DNA of 47,055 nt, taken from NCBI GenBank assembly GCA_937890745.1, contig CALADH010000054.1:1-47055 (forward strand), written 5' to 3'. Origin of the DNA: Scybalocola_A sp900557175 (GTDB lineage Bacteria; Bacillota; Clostridia; Lachnospirales; Lachnospiraceae). The notes beneath the pieces are model-generated. The model saw only the letters and a list, made by a program, of their open reading frames with translations, was not told the origin of the DNA and ran no database searches. A program made the position numbers and the translations under genes. Shown one piece after another: positions 30,275-39,073 of this stretch. Within the stretch, counting starts at the first letter, position 1. Every line of letters begins with the position of its first letter.

Positions 30275-31702
30275 TTAAAGCTTATAACAAATCTTATCCG
30301 GATTCAAAATCATCTTCGGATCAAATACTTCCTTAATGCCTCTCATCAGACGCATACTTGCCTCTCCTGCAAAGTCTGCGAGATAATCCATCTTGCCATA
30401 ACCGATGCCGTGTTCGCCGGAAATCAGGCCGCCGCACTCTGCCGCTTTCTTATAAATAATTTCCATAAACTCTGCAACCTGGCGTTTAAACTCTGCCTCG
30501 TCCATATCATTTGCACATGTATAAATATGAAGGTTGCCATCGCCTGCATGACCGAAACTCTTAATTACAAAATCATAATTGTCCTGAAGTGACTTCACAT
30601 AAGTCAGATAATTTGCAATCTGATTGACCGGAACAACAACGTCGCACTCATCAAGCAGCTTTGTCTCCGCCTCAATCGCTTCAAGGAAGGTACTTCTTGC
30701 CGCCCATGCCTCTTTTTTCTTTGCCGGTGTGTCCGCAACTAAAACATCCACTGCACCTTCCTCAAGGACAACCTCCGCAGCCTTCTCTGCGATTTCCTCA
30801 AGGCTTTCCATATCCTCGCCGTCAAAAGTAACAAGCAGATATGCCCCGATATCGACGCCGTCAACCTCTTTCGGGAAAACATTCTTTCCGAGATATCTTT
30901 CAGACACAAGCACAATTTCCTTTTCCATAAATTCAAGTGCCTGCGGCTGAAGATGATTCATGAAAAACTTCGGTACTGTAGAAATACAATCCTCAAGATT
31001 TTCATAAGGAATAATAAGACTTATTGTTTCCTTCGGTGCCGGAATCACCTTTAATGTCAGCTCCGTAATAATACCGAGTGTTCCTTCGGAACCAATCATC
31101 AGATTCAAAAGACTGTAGCCTGTTGATGTTTTTGAAACTGTCGCGCCAAGGTTAATAATCTCACCTGTCGGAAGTACAACAGTCATCGCTCTCACGTAAT
31201 CTCTTGTACAGCCATATTTCACAGCGCGCATACCGCCGGCATTTGTCGCTACATTGCCGCCCAGTGTCGCAAACTTTTCACCCGGATCCGGCGGATATAA
31301 AAGTCCCTGCTTTTGTGCATCCTCAGCAAGGTCATTCAGCAGAACACCCGGCTGAACATGAACAACAAAATTTTCTTTATCATAGTCAAGAATTTTATTC
31401 ATCTTAGACATATCAATCATCACGCCGCCGTGAAGCGCTACAGCCGCACCTGTGAGCCCTGTGCCGGCGCCTCTTGGAATTACCGGAATACTGTTTTCAT
31501 AACAGATCTTTACAATGGCCGCAATATCCTCCGTTGTCGTTCCCTCAATGAGAACCTCCGGCGCTCCCTTACCATAGATTGGCATTTCATCATGAAAATA
31601 ATCTTCATTAATCTCATCTTTGACATACACCTTGCCCGGAACAATCTGCTTAAACGCCTCAATGATTTCGGGTGTTACTTTGTTATAAACAATTTCTGCC
31701 AT
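30275..31702 (-). CDS. lctD: FAD-dependent D-lactate dehydrogenase (GlcD/LctD type)
   Basis: A 475-residue VAO-family flavoprotein. The FAD-binding loop IPRGAGTGLTGAAVAL and GGNVATNAGGMRAVKYG lie in the N-terminal half; the C-terminal cap domain has SFGHAGDGNLHI and SGEHGIGYGK, typical of GlcD and LctD. It oxidises D-lactate to pyruvate. With EtfAB of the same operon it should form the lactate dehydrogenase-Etf system that drives NAD+ reduction with ferredoxin, as in Acetobacterium. Follows larA by 18 bases. Confidence 0.9.
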   Translation of the reverse strand: MAEIVYNKVTPEIIEAFKQIVPGKVYVKDEINEDYFHDEMPIYGKGAPEVLIEGTTTEDIAAIVKICYENSIPVIPRGAGTGLTGAAVALHGGVMIDMSKMNKILDYDKENFVVHVQPGVLLNDLAEDAQKQGLLYPPDPGEKFATLGGNVATNAGGMRAVKYGCTRDYVRAMTVVLPTGEIINLGATVSKTSTGYSLLNLMIGSEGTLGIITELTLKVIPAPKETISLIIPYENLEDCISTVPKFFMNHLQPQALEFMEKEIVLVSERYLGKNVFPKEVDGVDIGAYLLVTFDGEDMESLEEIAEKAAEVVLEEGAVDVLVADTPAKKKEAWAARSTFLEAIEAETKLLDECDVVVPVNQIANYLTYVKSLQDNYDFVIKSFGHAGDGNLHIYTCANDMDEAEFKRQVAEFMEIIYKKAAECGGLISGEHGIGYGKMDYLADFAGEASMRLMRGIKEVFDPKMILNPDKICYKL

Positions 31703-31720
31703 TTTTATATACCTCCCGTT

Positions 31721-33010
31721 TTAATTTTTATTTCTTACAATGACCGATACACCATCAGGGATCACCGTAATTTTTGAATCCTTACGTCCCAGATAAGCGT
31801 CTGCCATTTTAATTGCTTCATCAACACTTTCCGCATAATCCATCTGCATATCAAGCACCATCTGACGCGGCGCCTGTGTCACCATAATTACCTTATATTT
31901 CAGCAATATCCTGCACAAAATCTGTGCTTCCCACTGATCCGGAATTGTTTTTTCCATCGGCGTATCTAAAAACTGCTTCATAATTTCCTGTTTATCTCTG
32001 CCGCCTGCAAATGTATCGTACAGTGACTGCCCGCCGTGACCATCCACACAGCTTGAAACCATAATAATCACGCCGCCCGGACGACATGTCGCTTCCGCAG
32101 CCGTCATCCCCTTGACTGACTGATAAATATTTTGATCCAGCGGATAACCGCCGTTTGTTGAAATCACAATATCTGCCGGAATTGCATCGACGCCGGACAT
32201 CTCATCAACAAAGGCACAGCCCTGTCTGTGCGCTGTATCAAAATGGCCTGCATAAGCTTTAATGACCTGTTTGTTTTCATCAAGCACAACATTGACAATA
32301 AAAGCAAGTTTCGCAGCTTCCGCCGCAAATACCATATCCTTATGTATCGGATTGCCGTCCAAAATACCTGTTCTTGAATACGCACTGTCAATAAATGCCG
32401 AACAATGGTTTGACATCACAGTAACTGCGCTTGAAACACCCGGCAATATACTCTTTCTGCCGCCTGAAAAGCCGGCAAAGAAATGTGGTTCAATAAAGCC
32501 CTCTGATATAAGCAGATCTGCTTCTGCTGCAACCTTGTTGATCATCAGCGCTCCGCCGGACGGCAATGTGCCAAGCGGCACCATATCTTCATCGTTGTGG
32601 CTCTGATGAATGACAAAGTGAATATCATCTCTGTCAACAATATCCTCACCGAATTTATAAATCAGCTCCTGCCGTGTTGTCGGACGATGAAAGCCCGTCG
32701 CAATAAGCACTGTTAATGAAGCTTCAGGATTTCCTGCCTTAATCTCATCAAGCACTGCCGGCATAATGACCTTACTCGGTACCGGCCGCGTATGATCGCT
32801 GGCGATAAGCACGATATTTTTTTTGCCCTGCACAAGCTCTCTTAATCTCGGCGAATTGATCGGATGCTCCAGCGCCTCTCTGACAATCTCTGTCTGCGGA
32901 CGCTCTGCTTTATACTGATGCGCCTTTGATACAAGCGTTCCGTTAAATCGTTCATCCGGAATTGTAATACTCATTTTCTCTTTGCCGAAAGGTAATTGAA
33001 TGACTGCCAT
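31721..33010 (-). CDS. larA: Lactate racemase LarA, nickel-pincer enzyme
   Basis: A 429-residue LarA family protein. The substrate site ASDHTRPVPSK is followed by His108 (TGFHRP), His176 (EPHFFAGFSGG), Lys186 (GGRKSILP) and His202 (SNHCSAF), which match the pincer-cofactor His108, His174, Lys184 and His200 of the Lactobacillus enzyme with a shift of two. It interconverts L- and D-lactate so the D-specific dehydrogenase can use both. The nickel-pincer synthesis genes larB, larC and larE are not in the window. Confidence 0.9.
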   Translation of the reverse strand: MAVIQLPFGKEKMSITIPDERFNGTLVSKAHQYKAERPQTEIVREALEHPINSPRLRELVQGKKNIVLIASDHTRPVPSKVIMPAVLDEIKAGNPEASLTVLIATGFHRPTTRQELIYKFGEDIVDRDDIHFVIHQSHNDEDMVPLGTLPSGGALMINKVAAEADLLISEGFIEPHFFAGFSGGRKSILPGVSSAVTVMSNHCSAFIDSAYSRTGILDGNPIHKDMVFAAEAAKLAFIVNVVLDENKQVIKAYAGHFDTAHRQGCAFVDEMSGVDAIPADIVISTNGGYPLDQNIYQSVKGMTAAEATCRPGGVIIMVSSCVDGHGGQSLYDTFAGGRDKQEIMKQFLDTPMEKTIPDQWEAQILCRILLKYKVIMVTQAPRQMVLDMQMDYAESVDEAIKMADAYLGRKDSKITVIPDGVSVIVRNKN

Positions 33011-33022
33011 GTTACTCTCCTC

Positions 33023-34570
33023 CTACAAAATGAGGCTCATGCCAAAGTAGGCAACAAGTCCGTAAATAATAATAAAAATAATATAATATTTAATAACACC
33101 GGTCAGCATCTTGCTTTCCTGGCCGACTGTATCTGTCGCCGCCGCCGCAACTGCAATACTCTGCGGTGAAATAATCTTTCCGGCCGTACTGCCAATTGTA
33201 TTTGCCGCAACCATCCACGTTGTATTCATATCCAGCGTCACTGCCGTGCTGTACTGAAGCTTTGCAAAAAGCACACTGCTTGACGTTGCACTGCCTGTTA
33301 CAAATGTTCCGATGGAACCAATCAAAGGCGCCACAAGCGGATAAAAGCGTCCGGTAATACTGACAATAAAATCTGCAATATTTTGTGTCATGCCGCTGTA
33401 GCCCATGACTTTTGCTGTGCCGAGCACTGCCATAATCGTAATAATTGTTTTTGACATCTGCTTTACTGTCGCACCAAGCACCTTAAAAATCTCCTTCACA
33501 GGACATTTTTGAATCAGGCCGCCGATAAAAGCTGCAATAAGAATAAGCACGCCCGGTGTGGCAATCCATGTCACTGTATAAGGTGCCGCACCCTCGCCGG
33601 TATAAATCGGAATATTCGACTTCACCGATGCCAGCGGTCCGTTGATGGCCGGCACTAAGGAAGATGTCACTAAAAGAAAAATAAGAACGAGGATAAACGG
33701 GCTCCATGCCACAAGTCCTTTTTTAAGGCTGACACTTTCTGAACTCTCCTCTGATTCAATATCAAATTCTGTCGTCTTTCCTTTTCTCAAAAGCTTCGCA
33801 AATATAATCGTCACTGCCATGCAGATGACAGAACCGATGACTGCCGGAAGCTCGGCGCCCACAAACTTTGCCGTTAAAAACTGCGGAATAACGAAAGCCA
33901 CACCTGAAATCAGTGTAATCAGGCCGACGCCCTTAAATGCTGAAAGACCTTTTGCGCCGCATTGCTTTCCGGTCATATATACAACAAAAAACGGAACTAA
34001 AATCACCATCACCGAAAGCTGGAGCACAACATAGACTGCCGTCTGCATCGGATCGGTGCCTGCCACATTGGCAGCCGTCACTGTCGGAATACCGATTGAG
34101 CCAAAGGCTACCGGCGTTGTATTTGCCACAAGACAGACAATCGCGGAAAACAAAGGATTAAATCCAAGCCCGATCAGTATACCTGCCGGAATAGCAACTG
34201 CAGTGCCGAAGCCTGCCATGCCTTCCATAAATCCGCCAAACCCCCACGCAATAATTAAAACAAGAATACGCTTATCCTTTGATACAGATGTAAGCATTCT
34301 TTTAATAACATCCATGTTCTTTGTATGAACAACGAGGTTATACGTAAAGACCGCAGCAACAATAACAAGACAGATTGGCCATATCGCCATCACAAAGCCT
34401 TCGAGTGTCCCGGTCGCTACTTCAAGCGGCCCCTGCTTCCAAATAAACAAAGCTTCAACGATTGTAATAACAAGTGCAATCGGACAAGCTTTATACCCCG
34501 GCATCTTCAGACCGCTCAGCGCGATAATCAGAAAAATAATCGGAAGCATTGCAAGTAAAAACATAAGCAT
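33023..34570 (-). CDS. lctP: L-lactate permease (LctP family)
   Basis: A 515-residue membrane protein with about 12-14 helices, with GFGGFMEGMAGFGTAVAIPAG, GSIGIPTVTAA, GSIGTFVTGSATSSSVLFAKLQ and SPQSIAVAAAA, all typical of LctP. It takes up lactate with protons. First structural gene of the lct operon; AAGGGGG stands eight bases before the ATG, after a leader of about 190 bases holding two operators. Confidence 0.95.
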   Translation of the reverse strand: MLMFLLAMLPIIFLIIALSGLKMPGYKACPIALVITIVEALFIWKQGPLEVATGTLEGFVMAIWPICLVIVAAVFTYNLVVHTKNMDVIKRMLTSVSKDKRILVLIIAWGFGGFMEGMAGFGTAVAIPAGILIGLGFNPLFSAIVCLVANTTPVAFGSIGIPTVTAANVAGTDPMQTAVYVVLQLSVMVILVPFFVVYMTGKQCGAKGLSAFKGVGLITLISGVAFVIPQFLTAKFVGAELPAVIGSVICMAVTIIFAKLLRKGKTTEFDIESEESSESVSLKKGLVAWSPFILVLIFLLVTSSLVPAINGPLASVKSNIPIYTGEGAAPYTVTWIATPGVLILIAAFIGGLIQKCPVKEIFKVLGATVKQMSKTIITIMAVLGTAKVMGYSGMTQNIADFIVSITGRFYPLVAPLIGSIGTFVTGSATSSSVLFAKLQYSTAVTLDMNTTWMVAANTIGSTAGKIISPQSIAVAAAATDTVGQESKMLTGVIKYYIIFIIIYGLVAYFGMSLIL

Positions 34571-34647
34571 AAGATGTTCCCCCTTAGAAACAAAACCATA
34601 ATGTCAGAATCAAAAATTCTTTTGATTCCTTATGCATATCCACAAAG

Positions 34648-34658
34648 TGGTACTACCA
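34648..34658 (-). promoter_or_regulatory. LldR-type operator O1 (TGGTACTACCA)
   Basis: TGGT-ACT-ACCA is the exact inverted repeat recognised by LldR/PdhR-type GntR regulators (TGGTNNNACCA). It lies in the leader of lctP, 93 bases from O2, about 78 bases before the ATG. Confidence 0.8.
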
Positions 34659-34720
34659 GTGTAGGTAAAAAAATTTGTCGTGCAGCTGACTGCCGATTTT
34701 AAAAATCTTTTTCAGACCAC

Positions 34721-34738
34721 AGGGCTGCCGGCGGCCCT
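34721..34738 (-). other. GC-rich hairpin in the lctP leader
   Basis: AGGGC and GCCCT plus a wobble pair make a compact stem between the two operators, in the leader RNA. The whole 350-base gap 34571-34920 contains the lct promoter, O1, O2, this hairpin and the hairpin at 34871-34904; I see no further gene. Confidence 0.4.
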
Positions 34739-34740
34739 AC

Positions 34741-34751
34741 TGGTACTACCA
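34741..34751 (-). promoter_or_regulatory. LldR-type operator O2 (TGGTACTACCA)
   Basis: A second perfect TGGTACTACCA, 12-22 bases downstream of the predicted transcription start of lctP. Flanks (CTGGTACTACCACTTT) are nearly the reverse complement of O1's flanks. Binding here would block RNA polymerase leaving the promoter. Confidence 0.8.
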
Positions 34752-34769
34752 CTTTCGAACTATGTACTT

Positions 34770-34799
34770 ATTGTACAACCGAACAAAACGATTTGTCAA
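34770..34799 (-). promoter_or_regulatory. Promoter of the lct operon
   Basis: On the minus strand TTGACA (34794-34799) and TACAAT (34770-34775) with 18 bases between; predicted start near 34763, just before operator O2. Confidence 0.75.
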
Positions 34800-34870
34800 T
34801 ATATTTATTATATTTCGTTCAAATTATACAATTTTTCTTCAAAAAACTGTGCATGTTGACATTGCAATTC

Positions 34871-34904
34871 AAGGCACATCGTTACAATTATAACAATGTG
34901 CCTT
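34871..34904 (-). terminator. Hairpin after the lct regulator gene
   Basis: AAGGCACAT.GTTA and TAAC.ATGTGCCTT form a 13-pair stem with one mismatch and a 6-base loop, 17 bases past the regulator stop. No T tract follows directly, so it may be a weak terminator separating the regulator from lctP. Confidence 0.6.
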
Positions 34905-34920
34905 GAGCAGTGATCCCTAT

Positions 34921-35595
34921 TTAATCATTCTGATACATGATAATATATTGAAAATGCTTCTGAAGTCCCACAAGCGCTTTTTCCTTGTCGCCCTCGACAA
35001 TCCCCTCCACAATCATCCGGTGGGCATTTTTCAGATCCTCATCCTTTTGCATACCGTTAATGATTTTACAGCGCATCTTCGGAATATAGGCGTCCAGCGT
35101 TTTCGTCAGCGCACGGAAATTTGCAATCATATATTCATTGCCGGTCGCTTCAATGAGAAAATAATGAAGTGCCTTATCACATCGGACACGCTCATGCTCA
35201 TCCTGTGCATTTTCAAGTTTCAACAATGCCGAAAGCATCATTTCCTTCTGTTCATCTGTTAAATTTCCGACAAGCAGATTCACAGCTTCCCACTCAAGTC
35301 CATAACGGAATTCTGTGATTTGTTCATTACTCCGGTGATTTAAAATATACATAAAGGTCATCACGTCCCGAAGTGTTTTATCAAAATTACGGCAAATAAA
35401 ATTACCTGCCCCGTGCTGAGTCTCAATCACGCCGAGATTTTCCATCGTCTTTAAGCCTTCCCGGACAGAATTTCGGCTGATCTGCAGCAGTTCTGCCAGC
35501 TCACGCTCAGAAGGAATCTTATCTCCGGCCTTAAATTCACCGGCATAAAGCTTATTCCACAAATATTCCCTGACCTTCATATAAGACTTTTTCAT
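34921..35595 (-). CDS. GntR/FadR-family regulator of lactate use
   Basis: A 224-residue GntR regulator with an N-terminal winged helix (SERELAELLQISRNSVREGL, then ETQHGAGNFI) and a C-terminal helical FCD ligand domain (residues about 85-215), as in LldR and PdhR. It is placed upstream of lctP on the same strand and two perfect LldR-type operators follow, so lactate-responsive repression is the clear prediction. The start at MKKSYMKVREYLW is preferred over a Met six codons earlier with no ribosome site; it has AAGG very close to it. This corresponds to LctA of the lct clusters. Confidence 0.85.
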   Translation of the reverse strand: MKKSYMKVREYLWNKLYAGEFKAGDKIPSERELAELLQISRNSVREGLKTMENLGVIETQHGAGNFICRNFDKTLRDVMTFMYILNHRSNEQITEFRYGLEWEAVNLLVGNLTDEQKEMMLSALLKLENAQDEHERVRCDKALHYFLIEATGNEYMIANFRALTKTLDAYIPKMRCKIINGMQKDEDLKNAHRMIVEGIVEGDKEKALVGLQKHFQYIIMYQND

Positions 35596-35643
35596 ATCCT
35601 TACTGCCTTTCATACTATTTTATCAATTCATATTTCAGACACT

Positions 35644-35672
35644 ATTATACACGATTTAGCCAAAAAAGGCTA
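35644..35672 (-). promoter_or_regulatory. Promoter and inverted repeat of the regulator gene
   Basis: On the minus strand TATAAT (35644-35649) is preceded, about 7-23 bases upstream, by TAGCC-TTTTTT-GGCTA (35657-35672), an inverted repeat occupying the -35 area. It may be an operator or an overlapping hairpin. Confidence 0.5.
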
Positions 35673-35745
35673 TGCTTCGCAAAAGATTATACATTGCACA
35701 GACGGCTCGCAGACTGTTTTGTAAAAGCTTCCTGTATCACAACAA

Positions 35746-35768
35746 TAGGAGGGGCGTACCCCTCCTAT
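35746..35768 (-). terminator. Terminator hairpin of the polyol/AGPS-like operon
   Basis: ATAGGAGGGG and CCCCTCCTAT form a 10-base stem around a 3-4-base loop. It contains the stop codon of the FGGY kinase gene. The T tract is poor (TATTGTTGTG). Confidence 0.6.
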
Positions 35769-37306
35769 AAATCACTCATTTTTTCATAAATGCCGGCCAG
35801 CTTCGGATAAATCTGTTTATAAACGTCCTCATAAAGTCTTTGATAAATTTCATGCTGGCGTCTGTCCGGCTTAAAAATATCTTTTTTGTGTACCATCGCC
35901 GTCAGAGCTTCCCTATAATTTTTGAAGACGCCTAATGACACAAAGGCCGGGATGGCACTGCCGATGCCCGAAACCTCATGCGTCTGGGTTCTGATGACCG
36001 GAAGGCCGAACATATTTGCCGTAATCTGACATATTTCGCTGCTTTGGGCGCCCCCGCCGCCGACGCGGATTTCTTCAAACTTAAAACCGCCCCGCTTTTC
36101 CATATGGCGCAGCCCATCCATCAGCGCAAAGTTAATGCCCTCAATAATCGCACGATACAGATGGATTCTTGTATGAACATCCGAAAGTCCGATGACTGCC
36201 CCCTTTGCCTCCGGCATCGTCAGATTCGGTGTAAAATATGGCTGCAGGACAAGACCATCGCTGCCCGCCGGTATTTCTTTAAGCCGCTTATTTAAAACTT
36301 CCTCCGGCGATACTTTAAGGTCAATAGCCTCCATGACCTCTTTTTGGGCAAACTCCTTTTTGAACCATGAAATCAGCCAGTAGCCCCTAAAAATTTCAAT
36401 TTCCGGCGTATAATGCCCCGGAAGTATTGAATCATAGGGCGGAATAAAGCTTTCCGGCTCCATATAATCACCGGTCGTAAATGTGACTGTCGCCGTCGTT
36501 CCAAAACTTAACGCCGCCCGGCGTTTATTGACACAGCCCAGACCTAAAATCTCACATGCCTTATCCGTGCCTGTGGCAATCAGCTCTAACTCGCAAGAAA
36601 GCCCCAAATCGTCCGCCGCCTGAGCCGTCAGGCGTCCAATCGGCGTTCCCGGCGGCACAAGGGTACACATCATCCTGTCCGGAATATCAAATACAGGACG
36701 TACAAGGTCATTTTTCCCTTTCCAGCGTCTGTTTTTAAAATCATACGGTACATAACCGACAATCGACGCCGTTGAATCAGCCATCCGGCCTGTCAGCTTA
36801 TAATTCAGATAAGTGCCCAAAAGCACATACTTATCTGTCTTTGCCCACACTTCAGGCTCATTTTCACGAATCCAGTTGCAGTGGGATTTCTCATATTGAA
36901 GTCTGAGCGTTTTTGTCATCCCCGCCGCCTTCACAGCCGCAGCGCCCCACGGCTTTAAGCGCGGCCTGCCCTTTGCCCTTCTTTGGTCAAGCCATAAAAT
37001 TGCCGGGCGCAGAGGCTTTCCGTCACTGCCGACACACACGCTCGTACAGCGGATCGTTGTCAGCGTTACAGCTTCCGCAGCCGCGTAAGCTTCCGGAAAT
37101 CCCTCCTTAAGCTGCCTTGCCACGCGGCATATATTTTCATAATAAAAATCTGCCTCCTGCTCGGCCCATCCCGACTGCTTTGAAATATATGCCGGATGAT
37201 GCCCCTTCTGCGCCTTCGCAATGACCTGCCCATCCGAGGAGATAAGCAGTGCCCGCGTACTTTGCGTTCCTATATCAAAAACAAGAACAATATGTTTTTT
37301 GCCCAC
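35765..37306 (-). CDS. FGGY-family carbohydrate kinase
   Basis: A 513-residue sugar/polyol kinase. I start at the GTG of VGKKHIVLVFDIG because GGGGAGG lies eight bases before it, inside a longer frame from 37327. The N-terminal ATPase loop is FDIGTQSTRALL, and the second domain has GTDKACEILG, SFGTTATV, EGINFALMDGLRHM and VGGGGAQSSEICQITANMFG, with the closing glycine-rich FGGY motif region EVSGIGSAIPA. It phosphorylates a polyol or ketose with ATP; the substrate residues do not point to one sugar. It is the last gene of an operon with GlpA-like and AGPS-like flavoproteins, which argues for a glycerol-like or alditol substrate. Confidence 0.85.
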   Translation of the reverse strand: MGKKHIVLVFDIGTQSTRALLISSDGQVIAKAQKGHHPAYISKQSGWAEQEADFYYENICRVARQLKEGFPEAYAAAEAVTLTTIRCTSVCVGSDGKPLRPAILWLDQRRAKGRPRLKPWGAAAVKAAGMTKTLRLQYEKSHCNWIRENEPEVWAKTDKYVLLGTYLNYKLTGRMADSTASIVGYVPYDFKNRRWKGKNDLVRPVFDIPDRMMCTLVPPGTPIGRLTAQAADDLGLSCELELIATGTDKACEILGLGCVNKRRAALSFGTTATVTFTTGDYMEPESFIPPYDSILPGHYTPEIEIFRGYWLISWFKKEFAQKEVMEAIDLKVSPEEVLNKRLKEIPAGSDGLVLQPYFTPNLTMPEAKGAVIGLSDVHTRIHLYRAIIEGINFALMDGLRHMEKRGGFKFEEIRVGGGGAQSSEICQITANMFGLPVIRTQTHEVSGIGSAIPAFVSLGVFKNYREALTAMVHKKDIFKPDRRQHEIYQRLYEDVYKQIYPKLAGIYEKMSDL

Positions 37307-37327
37307 ACCGATAACCTCCCCTATCAT

Positions 37328-39073
37328 CTAGCGTGTAATGCCTTCTTTTAAATACTTTTTCTTGTCCTCATCAAGGTCAAGTCCTAAGGTGCCGCCCGGA
37401 TTCATCAAATAGTCTTTATCAAAATAGTCCTTAAGCACTTTAAACACACCGTATTCCGTATGGCCGAGGCTGCCCTCAAGCCAAGGTGCAAACATCTTTC
37501 CGATACCGTGATGGTGGCTTATGGCCGCGCCGGATTTCTGAATAGCATCAAGAATCGTTGTATGATAGGCTCTGAACTTATCCGCACCGCTCATGCGCGT
37601 AATAAAAATAAAGTAAAGGTTTGCCCCCTGCGGGTAACAGTGAGACATATGGGTTGTCACAATCGTATTTGGCAGCTTGTGGCAGACCTTGCGGACTTCG
37701 CGATGCACCTTCGCCATATTTGACCAGTTGACCGTACACTCAAGCGTATCTGTTACAATGCCGAAATCCATCATCGTATCGCGCAGATACGGATCGTTAA
37801 ACCGGCCTTTCTCCCAGCTCTTTGTCACATAGGACGTCAGGCTCATCGCCTTATACTTATGGGCAATGCGCTTAATATTTGCAGCCACATTTTTAGAATA
37901 GCCCTTGCCGCCGTCTGTAAAACCTAAGAAAAGACAGCGCTTCATATCCTTAAAGCCACGGACATCCAAAAGCTTCCAAAGCGGCGTTTCATCCACATTA
38001 TAAAGTCTCAGCATAAGGTTTGTCTCCTCAGGATCAGAAAGTCTGAATACTGACGAAAAACCTGCCTCGCACTGCATCATCTCACGGGCGGCTGCCATTG
38101 CCGTCTTCCAGTCCTTAAAAATATATGAAAACCGTTTTCTGTTTTCCGGCATATACCTGAAAACCTTAAGCGTTACTTCTGTCAGCACACCGAAGGTACC
38201 CTCGCTGCCCATCATAATCTGATTAAGATTCGGCCCTGTCGCCTCCCTCGGATAATGGCTTGTCTGCACATTGCCGATTGGCGTCGCATATTTCTGTGAC
38301 AGCACAATATCTGTAATACAGCCGTAATACGTACTATTCTGACCTGCGCCGCGGGTAACAACCCAGCCGCCCACACTGCTGTACTCAAAAGACTGAGGAA
38401 AATGGCCGCACGTATAAGCCCGCTTCGCTCCGAAAAGCGTCATCGCGTTATTCAGCGTTTTTTCAAGCTTCGGTCCGGACATACCTGCCTGCACCGTAAT
38501 CGTCTGGTCTGTCTCATTAAAATCAATCACCTTATTAAATCTCAGACGCATATCCAAAGACACGCCGCCTTTAATCGGCTCAACGCCCATCGTTACGCTG
38601 CTGCCGCCGCCGTACACATAAAGCGGAATTTTCTCCTTTGTACAATAGGCAACAATCGCCTCGACTTCCTTTGTTTTGCCCGGATAAACAACAACATCAG
38701 GCAAAGAATCAAGCCGTTTTTCACGAAGGCGCATGGCGTCATACGCTGTCTTTCCATAAGCAACAGAAACACGGGCATAATCATCAGTACGCACATATTC
38801 CTCTCCGACAATATTTTTAAGCGCTTCGGTATGCTTTGCATCAAGCTTCACCGGACAATTTTCAAGCCTGACACTTTCCATACCGATACTTCCGTCATAC
38901 TGCTTAAAATCATCGTCGGTCATCTTAAACTTCTCTTTCATCATCTTATAAAGCGTTTCCTTCGGATACTTTACAAACTCCGGATCACCCCATCTGAAAA
39001 TTGAACGCCAGCTGTCATTTGGAGCCGCCGTCTTTACCCATGCCGGCTCAAATCCTTTATATGGTTTACTCAT
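37328..39073 (-). CDS. FAD-binding oxidase, alkyl-DHAP synthase (AGPS)-like
   Basis: A 581-residue VAO-type flavoprotein. The FAD loop is YVYGGGSSVTMGVEPIKGG. CGHFPQSFEYSSVGGWVVTRGAG matches, in order, the AGPS signature around SLEFSTVGGW, and the C-terminus has MSHCYPQGANLYF and ISHHHGIGKMFAPWLE, the AGPS-type triple-histidine motif. AGPS makes the ether bond of ether lipids from acyl-DHAP and a fatty alcohol. Bacterial members are mostly uncharacterised and some act as 2-hydroxyacid or polyol dehydrogenases. Its operon partners (kinase, glycerol-3-phosphate dehydrogenase-like proteins) make breakdown of a glycerol-like compound more likely than synthesis. Starts overlapping the DUF1667 gene by four bases. 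Confidence 0.8.
   Translation of the reverse strand: MSKPYKGFEPAWVKTAAPNDSWRSIFRWGDPEFVKYPKETLYKMMKEKFKMTDDDFKQYDGSIGMESVRLENCPVKLDAKHTEALKNIVGEEYVRTDDYARVSVAYGKTAYDAMRLREKRLDSLPDVVVYPGKTKEVEAIVAYCTKEKIPLYVYGGGSSVTMGVEPIKGGVSLDMRLRFNKVIDFNETDQTITVQAGMSGPKLEKTLNNAMTLFGAKRAYTCGHFPQSFEYSSVGGWVVTRGAGQNSTYYGCITDIVLSQKYATPIGNVQTSHYPREATGPNLNQIMMGSEGTFGVLTEVTLKVFRYMPENRKRFSYIFKDWKTAMAAAREMMQCEAGFSSVFRLSDPEETNLMLRLYNVDETPLWKLLDVRGFKDMKRCLFLGFTDGGKGYSKNVAANIKRIAHKYKAMSLTSYVTKSWEKGRFNDPYLRDTMMDFGIVTDTLECTVNWSNMAKVHREVRKVCHKLPNTIVTTHMSHCYPQGANLYFIFITRMSGADKFRAYHTTILDAIQKSGAAISHHHGIGKMFAPWLEGSLGHTEYGVFKVLKDYFDKDYLMNPGGTLGLDLDEDKKKYLKEGITR

Noticed and set aside
34871..34904. Riboswitch in front of lctP
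   Set aside because: The hairpin lies before the predicted promoter, directly after the regulator stop, and no known riboswitch core is recognisable.
38402..39004. A 200-codon plus-strand frame over the AGPS-like gene
   Set aside because: Antisense shadow of a strongly conserved flavoprotein; no start signal or recognisable motif.
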